From: Leifsonia sp. Leaf264
GTDB lineage: Bacteria; Actinomycetota; Actinomycetes; Actinomycetales; Microbacteriaceae
DNA: 64,000 nucleotides
Assembly (NCBI RefSeq): GCF_001422325.1
Contig: NZ_LMMR01000006.1
Span: forward strand, 1-64,000
Direction of reading: 5' to 3'
Positions 18,511 through 28,674 of this stretch are shown in pieces. A program made the position numbers and the translations under genes. Position 1 is the first letter of the stretch. Each line of letters begins with the position of its first letter. The notes under the pieces are model-generated. The model did no database searches. It saw only the letters and a program-made list of their open reading frames with translations, and had not been told where the DNA came from.

Positions 18511-18529
18511 GGCGGTGCCTGCTTTCGAG

Positions 18530-18943
18530 TCAGTACTGCGAGCCGCTCGAGGCGGCGAAGAAGAACAGCGGGATGACGATGAGGAGGATGACGATGCCGG
18601 CGAGGATGCCCAGGTAGCCGAGGACGAGACCGGCGATGGCGAAGCCGCGGCCCTGCTCCCCCGTGCGCTTGATCTGGCTCAGGCCGATGTGGCCGAGGAT
18701 GATGCCCACCAGGCTGATGCCGACGATCGACAGGATGAAGGACACTATCGCCAGCACGTTCCACTTCGTCTGCGCAGGGTACGGCTGCCCGTAGGCGGGC
18801 TGCTGGGCGTAGGTCGGCGCCTGCGCCGGAGCGGGAGGTGGGGCATAGGCCGGAGGGGCGGATGCCGCGGGGGGTTGCGGTGCGACCGGCGGGACCACCG
18901 GACCACCGGTCTGGTCTGCTGATGGCTGGTTGACGTCGGTCAT
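18530..18943 (-). CDS. DUF4190-like membrane protein with proline-rich N-terminus
   Basis: 137 residues. The N-terminus has PPAY / QQPAYGQPYPAQ repeats, then two long membrane segments (WNVLAIVSFILSIVGISLVGIILGHIGLSQIK and GFAIAGLVLGYLGILAGIVILLIVIPLFFFA). The HIGLSQIKRTGEQGRGFAIAGLVLGYLG core is the typical DUF4190 pattern. The ATG at 18943 has GGAAGGGG six to eight bases upstream; the frame is open a little further, but that part is unlikely. 19 bp upstream of the related 239-aa gene, so probably co-transcribed. Confidence 0.75.
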   Translation of the reverse strand: MTDVNQPSADQTGGPVVPPVAPQPPAASAPPAYAPPPAPAQAPTYAQQPAYGQPYPAQTKWNVLAIVSFILSIVGISLVGIILGHIGLSQIKRTGEQGRGFAIAGLVLGYLGILAGIVILLIVIPLFFFAASSGSQY

Positions 18944-19046
18944 CGGTCCCCTTCCGGCCGTGGTTCGCACGTTCTGCTCACCCTACTCCGGCTGATCAGG
19001 GGCGGAAAGGGTGCCGCGCCCGTGTGACGTCGCGTGCGTCGTGGGC

Positions 19047-20102
19047 TCAGTGGACCTGGATGTCTGTGACGGGCAGCGTGGAGTCGGCTCCGAAGTCCGG
19101 CCCCGATGGATCGTGTCCGTGCATGACGAGTTGCGCTCCGAGGGCGGCGATCATCGCGCCGTTGTCGGTGCAGAGGGCGAGGGGAGGCACGCGCAGGGCG
19201 ATGCCGGCTGCCGCCGTGCGCTCCTCCGCCATCGACCGGACACGGGCGTTCGCGACGACGCCGCCGCCCAGCAGGAGGCGGGGAACGCCGAGGTCGGTGC
19301 AGGCGGCGATCGCCTTGCCGATCAGCACGTCGGCGACGGCTTCGCGGAAGCTGGCTGCGACATCGGCGAGCGGCACCGGCTCGCCGGCGTCCTGCTTCTT
19401 CTCGACCCAGCGTGCGACGGACGTCTTGAGCCCGGAGAAGCTGAAGTCGTAGCGGTGCGCCGCCATGTCCTTCGGCAGGGTCAGGCCACGCGGGAACCGG
19501 ATGGCCCTCGGATCGCCGTCGGCAGCGAGGCGATCGATGTGCGGCCCCCCGGGATACGGCAGGCCGAGGATGCGGGCGACCTTGTCGAACGCCTCTCCCG
19601 CGGCGTCGTCGATGGTCTCGCCGAGCAGCTCCACATCGGACACCAGGTCGCGCACCAACAACAGCGAGGTGTGGCCGCCCGAGACCAGCAGCGCGATGGT
19701 CGGGTACTCGAGATGCCCGTCCTCGCCGAGGACGTCGACGCCGACGTGGCCGACGAGGTGGTTCACGGCATACAGCGGCTTGTCCAGCGCGAGTGCGAGC
19801 GCCTTCGCCGATCCCACCCCGACCATGAGGGCGCCCGAGAGTCCGGGGCCGCTCGTGACGGCGATGGCGTCGAGATCGTCGAGCGTGACCCCGGCCTCGG
19901 CGAGCGCGGCGCCGATCATGGGGGTCATCGACTCGAGGTGCGCGCGGGCCGCGACCTCGGGCACCACTCCCCCGTAGCGGGCATGCTCGTCCATCGACGA
20001 GGCGATGGCATTGGCGAGCAGGGTGCGACCCCTCACGATGCCGACTCCGGTCTCGTCGCAGGACGTCTCGATCCCGAGAACGAGCGGCTCGTCGCGATTC
20101 AT
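19047..20102 (-). CDS. tsaD: tRNA N6-threonylcarbamoyladenosine transferase subunit TsaD
   Basis: 351 residues of the Kae1/Qri7 family. Transfers threonylcarbamoyl from TC-AMP to A37 of ANN-decoding tRNAs together with TsaB and Tsa[13 protein letters not shown] is at 12-23, and the metal-binding histidines are in NHLVGH (His115, His119). The ATP-binding elements LVSGGHTSL and [12 protein letters not shown] are present. The ATG overlaps the rimI stop codon (ATGA), so the two are translationally coupled. Last gene of alr-tsaE-tsaB-rimI-tsaD. Confidence 0.96.
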   Translation of the reverse strand: MNRDEPLVLGIETSCDETGVGIVRGRTLLANAIASSMDEHARYGGVVPEVAARAHLESMTPMIGAALAEAGVTLDDLDAIAVTSGPGLSGALMVGVGSAKALALALDKPLYAVNHLVGHVGVDVLGEDGHLEYPTIALLVSGGHTSLLLVRDLVSDVELLGETIDDAAGEAFDKVARILGLPYPGGPHIDRLAADGDPRAIRFPRGLTLPKDMAAHRYDFSFSGLKTSVARWVEKKQDAGEPVPLADVAASFREAVADVLIGKAIAACTDLGVPRLLLGGGVVANARVRSMAEERTAAAGIALRVPPLALCTDNGAMIAALGAQLVMHGHDPSGPDFGADSTLPVTDIQVH

Positions 20103-20614
20103 CGCGCTTCCTCCTGGTCATCGACGGCAGCGGTGGCGAGCGTCGTGCGGGAGGGAGGGACCGTCAGTCGCATCACGATCGCATCGACACCGTCGGGCTG
20201 GTAGTAGTTCGGTCGCACGGCGATCTCGCTGAACCCGAGGCTCAGGTAGAGCCCGTGGGCCACGGGGTTGTCGGCGCGCACCTCGAGGAAGACCTCGCTC
20301 ACGCCGCGGTTCCTGGCCTCGTCGATGAGCCGCTGCATGAGCGCGCGGCCAAGACCGTGGCCGCGGACGGGTTCCGTGACGGCGATGGTCTGGATGTCGC
20401 CATCCGTTCCCCCGTGCGGAGCGAGGAGGCCCGCGTAGCCGACGATGTTCTCGCGTTCGTCGGGCGGGAACGCCACCAGGTAGTACGTGTGCTCGCTCGC
20501 GAGATCGCCGCGCATGGTCGCGGTCGACCACGCGTCGGTCGTGAAGGTGCTGGTCTCGATGGCCATGATCGCGTCGACATCGGCCACGCCGGCGCGGCGC
20601 ATCTGGAAGGTCAC
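20099..20614 (-). CDS. rimI: Ribosomal-protein-S18-type alanine N-acetyltransferase (GNAT)
   Basis: 171 residues with the GNAT fold: acceptor region [26 protein letters not shown], acetyl-CoA loop [19 protein letters not shown] (R-x-x-G-x-G/A), and [29 protein letters not shown] near the end, the RimI signature. RimI acetylates the N-terminal alanine of ribosomal protein S18 and sometimes other proteins. I start at the GTG at 20614, which overlaps the tsaB stop codon by three bases (GTGA) and gives the family length. It also overlaps tsaD by four bases. Confidence 0.9.
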   Translation of the reverse strand: MTFQMRRAGVADVDAIMAIETSTFTTDAWSTATMRGDLASEHTYYLVAFPPDERENIVGYAGLLAPHGGTDGDIQTIAVTEPVRGHGLGRALMQRLIDEARNRGVSEVFLEVRADNPVAHGLYLSLGFSEIAVRPNYYQPDGVDAIVMRLTVPPSRTTLATAAVDDQEEAR

Positions 20615-21231
20615 CGGGTCACCCGCTTGGGCCCGTTCGACGGCGTCACGTCGGGTGAGCGCAGGTACAGGGGTTCGTCGGCCGCGAACGGATGCCCCGC
20701 CGCGAACGCGAGCTCGGCGACCATGCCCAGCCCGCCGGCCGGAATGGCGGCGGCATCGATGCGCGGCAGTTCGGCGAACGGCACGGCGTCGGGTTTCGCG
20801 AGGCCGGGTCCTTCGGTGCGCATCGGCAGCCCGGATGCATCCGCTCCGGAGTACGCCGACCAGAAGACCTCGCGTCGTCTGGCGTCGGTCACGACCAGCA
20901 GCGGGCCCGTCGCACCGCCGGCGTAGTGCTTCCACGCGACGGCGTCGTGGCTGACGACGGGAACCAGCGGCTTGCCCAAGGCGAAGGCGAAGGTACGCGC
21001 GGCGCTGATGCCGACCCGCAGCCCGGTGAACGGTCCGGGACCCATCCCGGCGACGACGCCGGAGAGTCGATCGGGCCGGATGCCGGCCTCGGCGAGGGCG
21101 GAGCTGATCAGCGAGCCGATGACCTCGGCGTGCCGCATGGTGTCGAGGACGTCGACCTGGCTCAGGATGCCGCCGTCACGGTCGACCACTGCGACGCTCG
21201 TGCCGGCGGAGGTATCGATGGCGAGCAGCAC
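20611..21231 (-). CDS. tsaB: tRNA threonylcarbamoyladenosine biosynthesis protein TsaB
   Basis: 206 residues. Starts LLAIDTSAGTSVAVVD and contains GVVAGMGPGPFTGLRVGISAARTFA, the hallmark of TsaB, an inactive TsaD paralogue that scaffolds the t6A complex. Overlaps rimI by four bases and follows tsaE by 32 bases. The three t6A genes tsaB, tsaD and tsaE are thus kept together with rimI, as in most actinobacteria. Confidence 0.94.
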   Translation of the reverse strand: MLLAIDTSAGTSVAVVDRDGGILSQVDVLDTMRHAEVIGSLISSALAEAGIRPDRLSGVVAGMGPGPFTGLRVGISAARTFAFALGKPLVPVVSHDAVAWKHYAGGATGPLLVVTDARRREVFWSAYSGADASGLPMRTEGPGLAKPDAVPFAELPRIDAAAIPAGGLGMVAELAFAAGHPFAADEPLYLRSPDVTPSNGPKRVTR

Positions 21232-21263
21232 CCCTCCAGCCTACTTCGCCGCGACGGTCGCCC

Positions 21264-21824
<561 letters not shown>

Positions 21825-21826
21825 GG

Positions 21827-22945
21827 TTATGCCTCATACCGCCTGTGCACGCGCTGCCCGATGCGCGTCACGATCTCGTAGTTGATGGTGCCCGCAGCGC
21901 GTGCCCAGTCGTCGGCCGACGGTGCGCCCGTCGCCGGGTCACCGAACACGATGACCTCGTCGCCGATGCCCACGGCGGCGTCTCCCACGTCGACGATGAA
22001 CTGGTCCATGGCGATCCGGCCGACGACGGGATGCCGCTTCCCCGCGATCCAGACCTCGGCCCGACCCGATGCCTGCCGGGGGATGCCCTCGGCGTAGCCG
22101 AGCGGCACCAGGACCAGGGTGGTGTCGTGCCCGGCGCGCCACTGGTAGTCGTAGGAGGCGCCGGTTCCAGCCTTCACCCGGCGCACGTTCGCGACCCGCC
22201 CGCGCAGGGTCATCGCGGGAACGAGGGCGATCTCGGGCGTCGCGTCACTCCACGGCGACAGCCCGTAGATGCCGATGCCGAGCCGCACCATGCTGAATCG
22301 GCTCTCGGGCTGGGTGATGGCGGAGGCCGTCGCCGCCAGGTGCAGCAGTTCGGGAGAGACCCCGTGGCGGGCGGCGGTCCTGACCGCCGTCTCGAACCCT
22401 TCGCGTTGGGCCGCGTCGTCGGCCGGAGAGGCATTCGAGAGGTGGCTGAAGAGACCCTCCACGATCACGTCGCCCGACTCCTGCAGCGCGCTCGCCGCGG
22501 TGAAGGCCGTGTCCCAGTCCCCCGCAGCCAGGCCGTTGCGGCTGAGTCCGGTGTCGACCTTGAGGTGGAGTCGCGCGGGCGTGCCGACGCGCGTGGCGGC
22601 ATCCGTCACCGCATCCAGCTGTCCGAGCGTGGAGATGCCGAGCGAGATCCCCCGCTCGACGGCCTCGTCGAAGCGCGCCGCCGGATCGTGCAGCCAGGCG
22701 AGCAGTGGGGCGTCGATGCCGGCGTCGCGAAGCGCCAGTGCCTCAGAGATGTCGGCGACCCCGAGCCAGTCCGCGCCGCCCGCGAGGGCTGCGCGAGCGA
22801 CGGGTTCAGCGCCGTGTCCGTACGCGTTCGCCTTGACGACGGCCATCACGTGGGGCGTGCCGACGTGGGCGGCCAGCGCGGCGACGTTGGCCGTGATGGC
22901 GGCGAGGTCGACGGATGCCTCGCGGAAGACGAGCGGCTCGCTCAT
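21827..22945 (-). CDS. alr: Alanine racemase
   Basis: 372 residues. Converts L-alanine to D-alanine for peptidoglycan. The PLP lysine lies in [13 protein letters not shown] (Lys38). The catalytic tyrosine region is [10 protein letters not shown], and the RIAMDQF motif is near the C-terminus. Fold-type III PLP enzyme, normal length. The ATG at 22945 overlaps the acpS stop codon. Heads the tsaE-tsaB-rimI-tsaD group. Confidence 0.96.
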   Translation of the reverse strand: MSEPLVFREASVDLAAITANVAALAAHVGTPHVMAVVKANAYGHGAEPVARAALAGGADWLGVADISEALALRDAGIDAPLLAWLHDPAARFDEAVERGISLGISTLGQLDAVTDAATRVGTPARLHLKVDTGLSRNGLAAGDWDTAFTAASALQESGDVIVEGLFSHLSNASPADDAAQREGFETAVRTAARHGVSPELLHLAATASAITQPESRFSMVRLGIGIYGLSPWSDATPEIALVPAMTLRGRVANVRRVKAGTGASYDYQWRAGHDTTLVLVPLGYAEGIPRQASGRAEVWIAGKRHPVVGRIAMDQFIVDVGDAAVGIGDEVIVFGDPATGAPSADDWARAAGTINYEIVTRIGQRVHRRYEA

Positions 22946-23301
22946 GCGTCGCCCCGCTCCGTCACGACGAAAGCCGTCGCGATGCCGGCGTCGTGGCTCA
23001 TCGACACGTGTACCCGCACGATGCCCTGCGCGTCGGCAGCGGCTGCGACCGTGCCGGAGAGCCTGAACTCGGGATCACCGTGCTCGTTCGCATCGATGAC
23101 CATGTCGTGCCACCGCAGGCCGCCCGGCCCGCCGAGGGCCTTGATGAGCGCTTCCTTGGCCGCGAATCGTGCGGCGAGCGATCGCGGATGACGCCCGCGT
23201 TCGCTCTCAGCGAACAGCCTGTCGACGAGGCGCGGGGTGCGTGCGATCGCCCGCTCGAAGCGGGCAAGATCGACGACGTCGACTCCTATGCCGGCGATCA
23301 C
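22942..23301 (-). CDS. acpS: Holo-[acyl-carrier-protein] synthase
   Basis: 119 residues. Transfers 4'-phosphopantetheine from CoA to the serine of acyl carrier protein. Mg-binding residues in [12 protein letters not shown] (Asp8) and [12 protein letters not shown], and HVSMSHD near the end. GTG start directly after the glmS stop codon (three bases apart) and four-base overlap with alr, so the genes are coupled. Its CoA substrate depends on CoaA, encoded nearby on the other strand. Confidence 0.94.
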   Translation of the reverse strand: MIAGIGVDVVDLARFERAIARTPRLVDRLFAESERGRHPRSLAARFAAKEALIKALGGPGGLRWHDMVIDANEHGDPEFRLSGTVAAAADAQGIVRVHVSMSHDAGIATAFVVTERGDA

Positions 23302-23304
23302 GGC

Positions 23305-25155
23305 TCACTCGACCGTGACTGACTTCGCCAGGTTGCGCGGCTGGTCGACGTCGAGGCCCTTGGCCAGAGACAGCTCCATGGCGAACAGCTGCAGGGGCAC
23401 GACGGCGAGGAACGGCTCGAACAGGGGGGCGGCGAGCGGGATCGCGATGACCTCGTCCGCGAAGGGCAGCACCGCGGCATCGCCCTGCTCGGCGATGGCG
23501 ATGACCCTGGCGCCTCGAGCGCGGATCTCCTGGATGTTCGAGACGACCTTGGCGTGCAGCAGCGCGGATCGGCTGGGGCTCGGCACGATGACGAACACGG
23601 GCTGACCGGGCTCGATGAGGGCGATCGGGCCGTGCTTGAGCTCGCCGGCGGCGAAGCCCTCGGCGTGGATGTAGGCCAGCTCCTTGAGCTTGAGCGCGCC
23701 TTCGAGCGCGACGGGGAATCCGACGTGGCGTCCCAGGAACAGCACGGCGCGGGTGTCGGCCATCCAGTGCGCGAGCTGGCGGATGCTCTCACCCGTCTGC
23801 AGGACCGTGGTGAGCTTCGCCGGGATGGCCTCGAGCTCGGCCAGCTCGACCGCGACCTCCGCGGGCGTGAGGGTTCCGCGCACGCGGGCGAGGTGCAGGC
23901 CGAACAGGTACAGGGCGGTCATCTGGGCGACGAAGGCCTTGGTCGATGCGACGGCCACCTCCGGGCCGGCGTGGGTGTAGATCGCGGCATCCGACTCGCG
24001 CGGGATGGTCGCCCCCTGCGTGTTGCAGATGGCGATGGTCTTCGCGCCGGCCTCGCTGGCGTACTTGACGGCCATCAGGGTGTCCATGGTCTCGCCGGAC
24101 TGCGAGATCGAGATCACGAGGGTGGACGAGGTGATGACGGGGTCGCGGTAGCGGAACTCGTGGCTGAGCTCGACCTCGACGGGGATGCCCGCCCACTTCT
24201 CGATCGCGTACTTGGCCACGAGCCCGGCGTACGCTGCCGTGCCGCATCCGATCACGACGATGCGGCTGATACCGGCGAGCACGTCGTCCCCGAGGGCTTC
24301 GAGTTCGGGGATGCTCACCCCGGTGTCGCCGACGCGGCCGCGCAGGGTGTTGGCGACGGCGTCAGGCTGCTCGGAGACCTCCTTCGCCATGAAGCTCGAC
24401 CAGCCGCCCTTGTCGCTCGCCGAGGCGTCCCACGCCACGTCGAACTCCTCGGTCTCGACGGGGTTGCCCTCGAAGTCCGTGACGACGACGGCGTCGGCGG
24501 TGATGGCGACGATCTGGTCCTGACCGATGGCCATGGCGCGGCGGGTGTGCTCGACGAAGGCTGCGACATCCGATCCCAGGAAGTTCTCGCCGTCACCGAG
24601 GCCGATCACCAACGGCGAATTGCGGCGGGCGCCGACGACGAGACCGGGCTGGTCCTGGTGCAGGGCGAGGAGCGTGAAGGCACCCTCGAGGCGCGACACC
24701 GTGGTCTGGAATGCGAGGCGCAGGTCGCCGGATGCCCGGTACTCGCGTCCGAGCAGCACCGCAGCCACCTCGGTGTCCGTCTCACTCTCGAAGGCGTAGC
24801 CCTCGGCGAGCAGTTCGTTCTTCAGCTCGGAGAAGTTCTCGATGATGCCGTTGTGGATGAGGGCGAGTCGGCCGTCGTCGCCGAGGTGGGGGTGTGCGTT
24901 GCGGTCGGTGGGTCCGCCGTGAGTCGCCCAGCGCGTGTGGCCGATGCCGGTGCGGCCGTCGTTGATCGGATGGGAGGTCAACTCATCCGTGAGCTTGACG
25001 AGCTTGCCGGCCTTCTTCGCCGTGGCCAGCCCGCCCTCGTCATCGATCACCGCGACGCCGGCGGAGTCGTAGCCGCGGTACTCGAGACGACGAAGGCCGC
25101 CGATCAGCACTTCGAGACTCTTGTTCGAGCCGACATATCCCACGATTCCGCACAT
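23305..25155 (-). CDS. glmS: Glutamine-fructose-6-phosphate aminotransferase (isomerizing)
   Basis: 616 residues. Makes glucosamine-6-phosphate, the first step to UDP-GlcNAc. The N-terminal nucleophile is Cys2 (MCGIVGYVG), followed by the glutaminase domain (RWATHGGPTDRNAHPH). Two SIS sugar-isomerase domains follow (about 290-425 and 460-600, with SQSGETMDTL and the C-terminal DQPRNLAKSVTVE tail). No glmS ribozyme is present: only seven bases separate the ATG from a TAAAAT box, so the mRNA looks leaderless. glmM, the next enzyme of the pathway, lies on the far side of coaA. Confidence 0.97.
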   Translation of the reverse strand: MCGIVGYVGSNKSLEVLIGGLRRLEYRGYDSAGVAVIDDEGGLATAKKAGKLVKLTDELTSHPINDGRTGIGHTRWATHGGPTDRNAHPHLGDDGRLALIHNGIIENFSELKNELLAEGYAFESETDTEVAAVLLGREYRASGDLRLAFQTTVSRLEGAFTLLALHQDQPGLVVGARRNSPLVIGLGDGENFLGSDVAAFVEHTRRAMAIGQDQIVAITADAVVVTDFEGNPVETEEFDVAWDASASDKGGWSSFMAKEVSEQPDAVANTLRGRVGDTGVSIPELEALGDDVLAGISRIVVIGCGTAAYAGLVAKYAIEKWAGIPVEVELSHEFRYRDPVITSSTLVISISQSGETMDTLMAVKYASEAGAKTIAICNTQGATIPRESDAAIYTHAGPEVAVASTKAFVAQMTALYLFGLHLARVRGTLTPAEVAVELAELEAIPAKLTTVLQTGESIRQLAHWMADTRAVLFLGRHVGFPVALEGALKLKELAYIHAEGFAAGELKHGPIALIEPGQPVFVIVPSPSRSALLHAKVVSNIQEIRARGARVIAIAEQGDAAVLPFADEVIAIPLAAPLFEPFLAVVPLQLFAMELSLAKGLDVDQPRNLAKSVTVE

Positions 25156-25162
25156 GGGGTCG

Positions 25163-25168
25163 ATTTTA
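25163..25168 (-). promoter_or_regulatory. -10 box of glmS, leaderless
   Basis: TAAAAT on the minus strand, five of six matches to TATAAT, ends seven bases before the A of the glmS ATG. Transcription would start on or beside the start codon. Confidence 0.65.
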
Positions 25169-25186
25169 GTGGGCGCAGCCTGCGAC

Positions 25187-25192
25187 TAGGCT
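25187..25192 (+). promoter_or_regulatory. -10 box of coaA, leaderless
   Basis: TAGGCT (TANNNT) ends seven bases before the ATG at 25200, and no Shine-Dalgarno site is present. It lies only 18 bases from the glmS -10 box on the other strand, so each -10 overlaps the other gene's -35 area. Confidence 0.55.
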
Positions 25193-25199
25193 CTTAGCG

Positions 25200-26156
25200 A
25201 TGTCCGATCCGGCGAGAACCAATGGTGTCCACGGCCACAGCTCCCCGTTCGTCGAGCTGGATCGCGCCGACTGGGCGGCGCTCGCGAGGTCGACGCCGCT
25301 GCCACTGAGCGAGACGGAACTCGTGCAGTTGCGCGGGCTCGGTGAGCCACTCGACCTCTCCGAGGTGACCGATGTCTACCTCCCCCTCAGCAGGTTGCTG
25401 AACCTCTACGTCGCCGGCGCGCGCCGCCTGCACCGGGCGACCAGCGACTTCCTCGGCGACAGGGCCGAGAGCACCCCCTTCGTGATCGGCGTGGCTGGAT
25501 CCGTCGCCGTCGGCAAGTCCACCATCGCCCGCCTGCTGCGCGAGCTCCTGGCACGCTGGGAGGACACTCCACGGGTGGAGCTCGTGACGACCGACGGCTT
25601 CCTGCTCCCGAACGCCGAACTCGAGCGTCGCGGCCTGATGTCGCGCAAGGGCTTCCCCGAGTCCTACGACCGCCGAGCGCTGCTCCGGTTCGTCAGCGAG
25701 GTCAAGGCCGGCACCGCAGAGGTTCGGGCACCGTTCTACTCCCACCTCAGTTACGACATCGTCCCGGATGCGCAGATCACCGTGCGCCGCCCCGATGTGC
25801 TCATCGTCGAGGGCCTGAACGTGCTGCAGCCGCCGGGGCCGGGCCACCGCCTGGCCGTGAGCGACCTGTTCGACTTCACCATCTACGTCGACGCCCGAAC
25901 GCGCGACATCGCCCGCTGGTACGACGAGCGTTTCCTCAAGCTGCAGCGGGGCGCATTCAGCAACCCGCTGTCGTACTTCCACCGCTACGCGTCGCTCACC
26001 GAGGAGGAGGCGCGCGCTCGCTCCGGCGAGATCTGGCGTTCGATCAACGAACCGAACCTGCTGCAGAACATCCGGCCCACGCGGTCGCGGGCGACACTGG
26101 TGTTGCGGAAGGACGAGAACCACACCGTCGATTCGGTGCTGCTCCGCAAGCTCTAG
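25200..26156 (+). CDS. coaA: Pantothenate kinase (type I)
   Basis: 318 residues. Phosphorylates pantothenate, the first and controlling step of CoA synthesis. P-loop [18 protein letters not shown] near residues 97-113, [10 protein letters not shown], and the type-I motifs KGFPESYD and [10 protein letters not shown] follow. Normal length. The only plus-strand gene in this stretch; it converges on glmM, and the two stop codons overlap in the palindrome CTCTAGAG. Confidence 0.96.
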   Translation: MSDPARTNGVHGHSSPFVELDRADWAALARSTPLPLSETELVQLRGLGEPLDLSEVTDVYLPLSRLLNLYVAGARRLHRATSDFLGDRAESTPFVIGVAGSVAVGKSTIARLLRELLARWEDTPRVELVTTDGFLLPNAELERRGLMSRKGFPESYDRRALLRFVSEVKAGTAEVRAPFYSHLSYDIVPDAQITVRRPDVLIVEGLNVLQPPGPGHRLAVSDLFDFTIYVDARTRDIARWYDERFLKLQRGAFSNPLSYFHRYASLTEEEARARSGEIWRSINEPNLLQNIRPTRSRATLVLRKDENHTVDSVLLRKL

Positions 26157-27514
26157 AGGGCGAGCTGCTCCAGGACCACGTCGGCGAGGCCGTTGGCCAG
26201 TCTGTCGGCGGTGGCCTGATCGGCCGCCTCCACCATGACGCGCACCATCGGCTCGGTTCCCGAGCGACGCATGAGCACCCGACCCGAAGCGCCCAGCTCG
26301 GCTTCGGCATCGCGGACGGCGGCGGCGATGACGTCGTCGGAGTCGAGCGCGTGGTGATCGACTCCGCGTACGTTCACGAGGATCTGCGGGAACACCGTCA
26401 TGACGCTCGCGAGCTCAGCGGCGGTCTTCCCCGTGCGGGCCATCTCGGCCACCAGGTGAAGTCCGGTGAGGATGCCGTCGCCCGTCGTGGCGTACTCGGT
26501 CATGATGACGTGGCCGGACTGCTCGCCGCCGAGCGCCAGAGAGTCGGCGTTCAGCTCCTCGAGCACGTAGCGGTCACCGACGGCGGTCTGGATGACCGTG
26601 ATGCCGTTCGCCTCCATCGCCCTGTGCAGGCCGAGGTTGCTCATCACCGTCACGACGAGGGTGTCCTTGGTGAGGTGGCCGCGCTCCTTCATCGCCACGG
26701 CCAGGATCGCCATGATCTGGTCGCCGTCGATGATGTTGCCGGCTGCATCCACCGCGAGGCAGCGATCGGCGTCGCCGTCATGAGCGATGCCGATGTCGGC
26801 TCCGACCTCGAGCACCTTGGCTGCGAGGTGGTCGAGATGGGTCGAGCCGACGCCGTCGTTGATGTTCGTTCCGTCGGGATCGGCTCCGATGACGGTGATC
26901 GTCGCGCCGGCCAGGGCGAACACCTCGGGCGAGATGCCCGCTGCCGCGCCGTTGGCGCAGTCCAGCACGACGTGAACGCCCTCGAGTCGGTTCGGGAGGG
27001 TGCCCATGAGGTGCAGCACATAGCGGTCCTCGGCATCCGCGAATCGACGGATTCGGCCGACCTCTCCCCCCGTCGGGAGGAGTTTCTCGATGCCGAGGTG
27101 CGCTTCGATGCGATCCTCGACCTCGTCGGGAAGCTTGGCGCCGCCGACAGCGAACAGCTTGATTCCGTTGTCGGGGGCGGGGTTGTGCGATGCCGAGATC
27201 ATGACGCCGAAGTCGGCGCCGCTGTCGGCGATGAGGAACGCCGTGGCCGGTGTCGGCACGACGCCGGCGTCGAGGACGTCGACGCCGGAACTCGCGAGGC
27301 CTGCTGCGACGGCGGCTCCGAGGAACTCGCCGGAGACCCGGCCATCACGGGCGAGAACCGCGACGGGGCGTCTGCCCTGTGCGCGGCGCTCTTCCGCACG
27401 TCGCCCTGAAGTCAGGACGACGGCGCTCGCCTGAGCGAGGCCCAGGGCCAGGTCAGCCGTGAGTTCACGGTTGGCCAGGCCCCGGACCCCGTCGGTTCCG
27501 AAGAGACGAGGCAT
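26153..27514 (-). CDS. glmM: Phosphoglucosamine mutase
   Basis: 453 residues. Interconverts glucosamine-6-phosphate and glucosamine-1-phosphate for UDP-GlcNAc. Phosphoserine loop [13 protein letters not shown] (Ser109), metal-binding DGDADR, sugar-binding GGEQSGH and the phosphate-binding C-terminal [15 protein letters not shown] are all present. It lies 20 bp downstream of rpsI, so it should be co-transcribed with rplM-rpsI. Overlaps the convergent coaA by four bases. Confidence 0.96.
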   Translation of the reverse strand: MPRLFGTDGVRGLANRELTADLALGLAQASAVVLTSGRRAEERRAQGRRPVAVLARDGRVSGEFLGAAVAAGLASSGVDVLDAGVVPTPATAFLIADSGADFGVMISASHNPAPDNGIKLFAVGGAKLPDEVEDRIEAHLGIEKLLPTGGEVGRIRRFADAEDRYVLHLMGTLPNRLEGVHVVLDCANGAAAGISPEVFALAGATITVIGADPDGTNINDGVGSTHLDHLAAKVLEVGADIGIAHDGDADRCLAVDAAGNIIDGDQIMAILAVAMKERGHLTKDTLVVTVMSNLGLHRAMEANGITVIQTAVGDRYVLEELNADSLALGGEQSGHVIMTEYATTGDGILTGLHLVAEMARTGKTAAELASVMTVFPQILVNVRGVDHHALDSDDVIAAAVRDAEAELGASGRVLMRRSGTEPMVRVMVEAADQATADRLANGLADVVLEQLAL

Positions 27515-27526
27515 GTCTGCCAGTGT

Positions 27527-27545
27527 CGAAGCGCTTAGCGCTTCG
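27527..27545 (-). other. Short hairpin with the rpsI stop codon in its loop
   Basis: 8-bp perfect stem CGAAGCGC / GCGCTTCG with a TTA loop. On the coding strand the loop is the TAA stop of rpsI (27535-27537). Translation termination would sit on the structure, which lies 12 bases before the glmM start. Confidence 0.6.
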
Positions 27546-28020
27546 AGAACTGCGACGCCTTACGGGCCTTCTTGAGACCAGCCTTCTTGCGCTCGATGAC
27601 GCGAGCGTCACGGGTGAGGAAGCCGGCCTTCTTCAGGGCAGCACGGTTGTTCTCGCGGTCGATCTCGTTCAGCGCACGAGCGATCGCGAGGCGGAGGGCA
27701 CCGGCCTGGCCGGAGGGGCCACCACCGGTGATCTTCGCGACGACGTCGTAGCTGCCGATGAGGTCGAGCACCTTGAACGGGTCGTTGATGAGCTGCTGGT
27801 GGAGCTTGTTCGGGAAGTAGTCCGCGAGGTCGCGGCCGTTCACGGTCAGGCTGCCGGCGCCGGGCACGAGGCGCGCGCGGGCGATGGCCTGCTTGCGACG
27901 GCCGACGGCGGAGCCCGAGACGTTCAGGACGGCGCGGGGTGCACGGGGGGTTTCTTCAGCGGGGGTTTCGGTCGAGTAGCTCTCGGGAGCCACGTCGATC
28001 TGGTCTGCGATCTTCGCCAC
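27535..28020 (-). CDS. rpsI: Ribosomal protein S9
   Basis: 161 residues. The S9 core begins near residue 33 with [25 protein letters not shown], and the protein ends in the conserved [12 protein letters not shown] tail, whose last arginine contacts P-site tRNA. The N-terminal 32 residues ([23 protein letters not shown]) are an acidic extension not found in E. coli S9. Follows rplM by 48 bp. Confidence 0.97.
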   Translation of the reverse strand: MAKIADQIDVAPESYSTETPAEETPRAPRAVLNVSGSAVGRRKQAIARARLVPGAGSLTVNGRDLADYFPNKLHQQLINDPFKVLDLIGSYDVVAKITGGGPSGQAGALRLAIARALNEIDRENNRAALKKAGFLTRDARVIERKKAGLKKARKASQFSKR

Positions 28021-28068
28021 GGTGATTGGAATCCTTTGTCTGTGAATCGAGAAGTCGGGGGCCGGGCG

Positions 28069-28515
28069 CTACTGGGCGACCTGGTTGAAGACGAACTGCT
28101 TCGGCTGCTGGGCAGCGTGAGGGTGCTCCGGGCCGGTGTAGACCTTGAGCTTCTTCAGCTGGGCGCGGCCGAGCGAGTTCTTCGGGAGCATTCCGCGGAT
28201 CGCCTTCTCGACGGCGCGCGTGGGGTTCTTCTCGAGCAGCTCCGAGTAGGTGACTGCCGTGAGGCCGCCCGGGTAACCGGAGTGGCGGTAGGCCTTCTTC
28301 TGGTCCGCCTTGGAGCCGGTCAGGGCCACCTTGTCGGCGTTGATGATGATGACGAAGTCGCCGGTGTCCATGTGGTTGGCGAAGGTCGGCTTGTGCTTGC
28401 CGCGCAGCAGGACTGCTGCGTGGGTCGCCAGGCGACCGAGAACGACATCGGCTGCGTCGATGACGTACCAGTCGTGGGTGATCTCACTGGCTTTCGGGGT
28501 GTAAGTGCGCGTCAC
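28069..28515 (-). CDS. rplM: Ribosomal protein L13
   Basis: 148 residues, normal length. It has [20 protein letters not shown] at the start, LGRLAT and [14 protein letters not shown] in the middle, and [13 protein letters not shown] near the end. I start at the GTG at 28515, the only start that gives the family N-terminus; the open frame upstream is not L13. First gene of rplM-rpsI-glmM, read from a promoter that overlaps the end of truA. Confidence 0.97.
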   Translation of the reverse strand: MTRTYTPKASEITHDWYVIDAADVVLGRLATHAAVLLRGKHKPTFANHMDTGDFVIIINADKVALTGSKADQKKAYRHSGYPGGLTAVTYSELLEKNPTRAVEKAIRGMLPKNSLGRAQLKKLKVYTGPEHPHAAQQPKQFVFNQVAQ

Positions 28516-28645
28516 TGTAGTGGCTGCTTTCTGTTCGAACGGAGGTGTTCGTGAATCCCACTCCGGGCGGTTCTCGAGGAGAACACAGTCGATGGAGGGC
28601 TCACGTTCGTGTACCCGGCCGCCAAGGCACGGGCACCAACGGTCT

Positions 28646-28674
28646 ATCTTAGGAGACTTCGACCCCATTGGCAA
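28646..28674 (-). promoter_or_regulatory. Promoter of rplM-rpsI-glmM
   Basis: Minus strand TTGCCA (28669-28674), 17-base spacer, TAAGAT (28646-28651). The -10 box includes the truA stop codon. The start would be near 28639, leaving a leader of roughly 125 bases before rplM, long enough for feedback control by a ribosomal protein. Confidence 0.6.

Noticed and set aside
18081-18617. Plus-strand frames over the proline-rich genes
   Set aside because: Low-complexity mirror of the PPAPP-coding repeats.
23554-25197. Long plus-strand open frame opposite glmS
   Set aside because: Shadow of glmS; Arg/Gly/Asp-rich and without domains.
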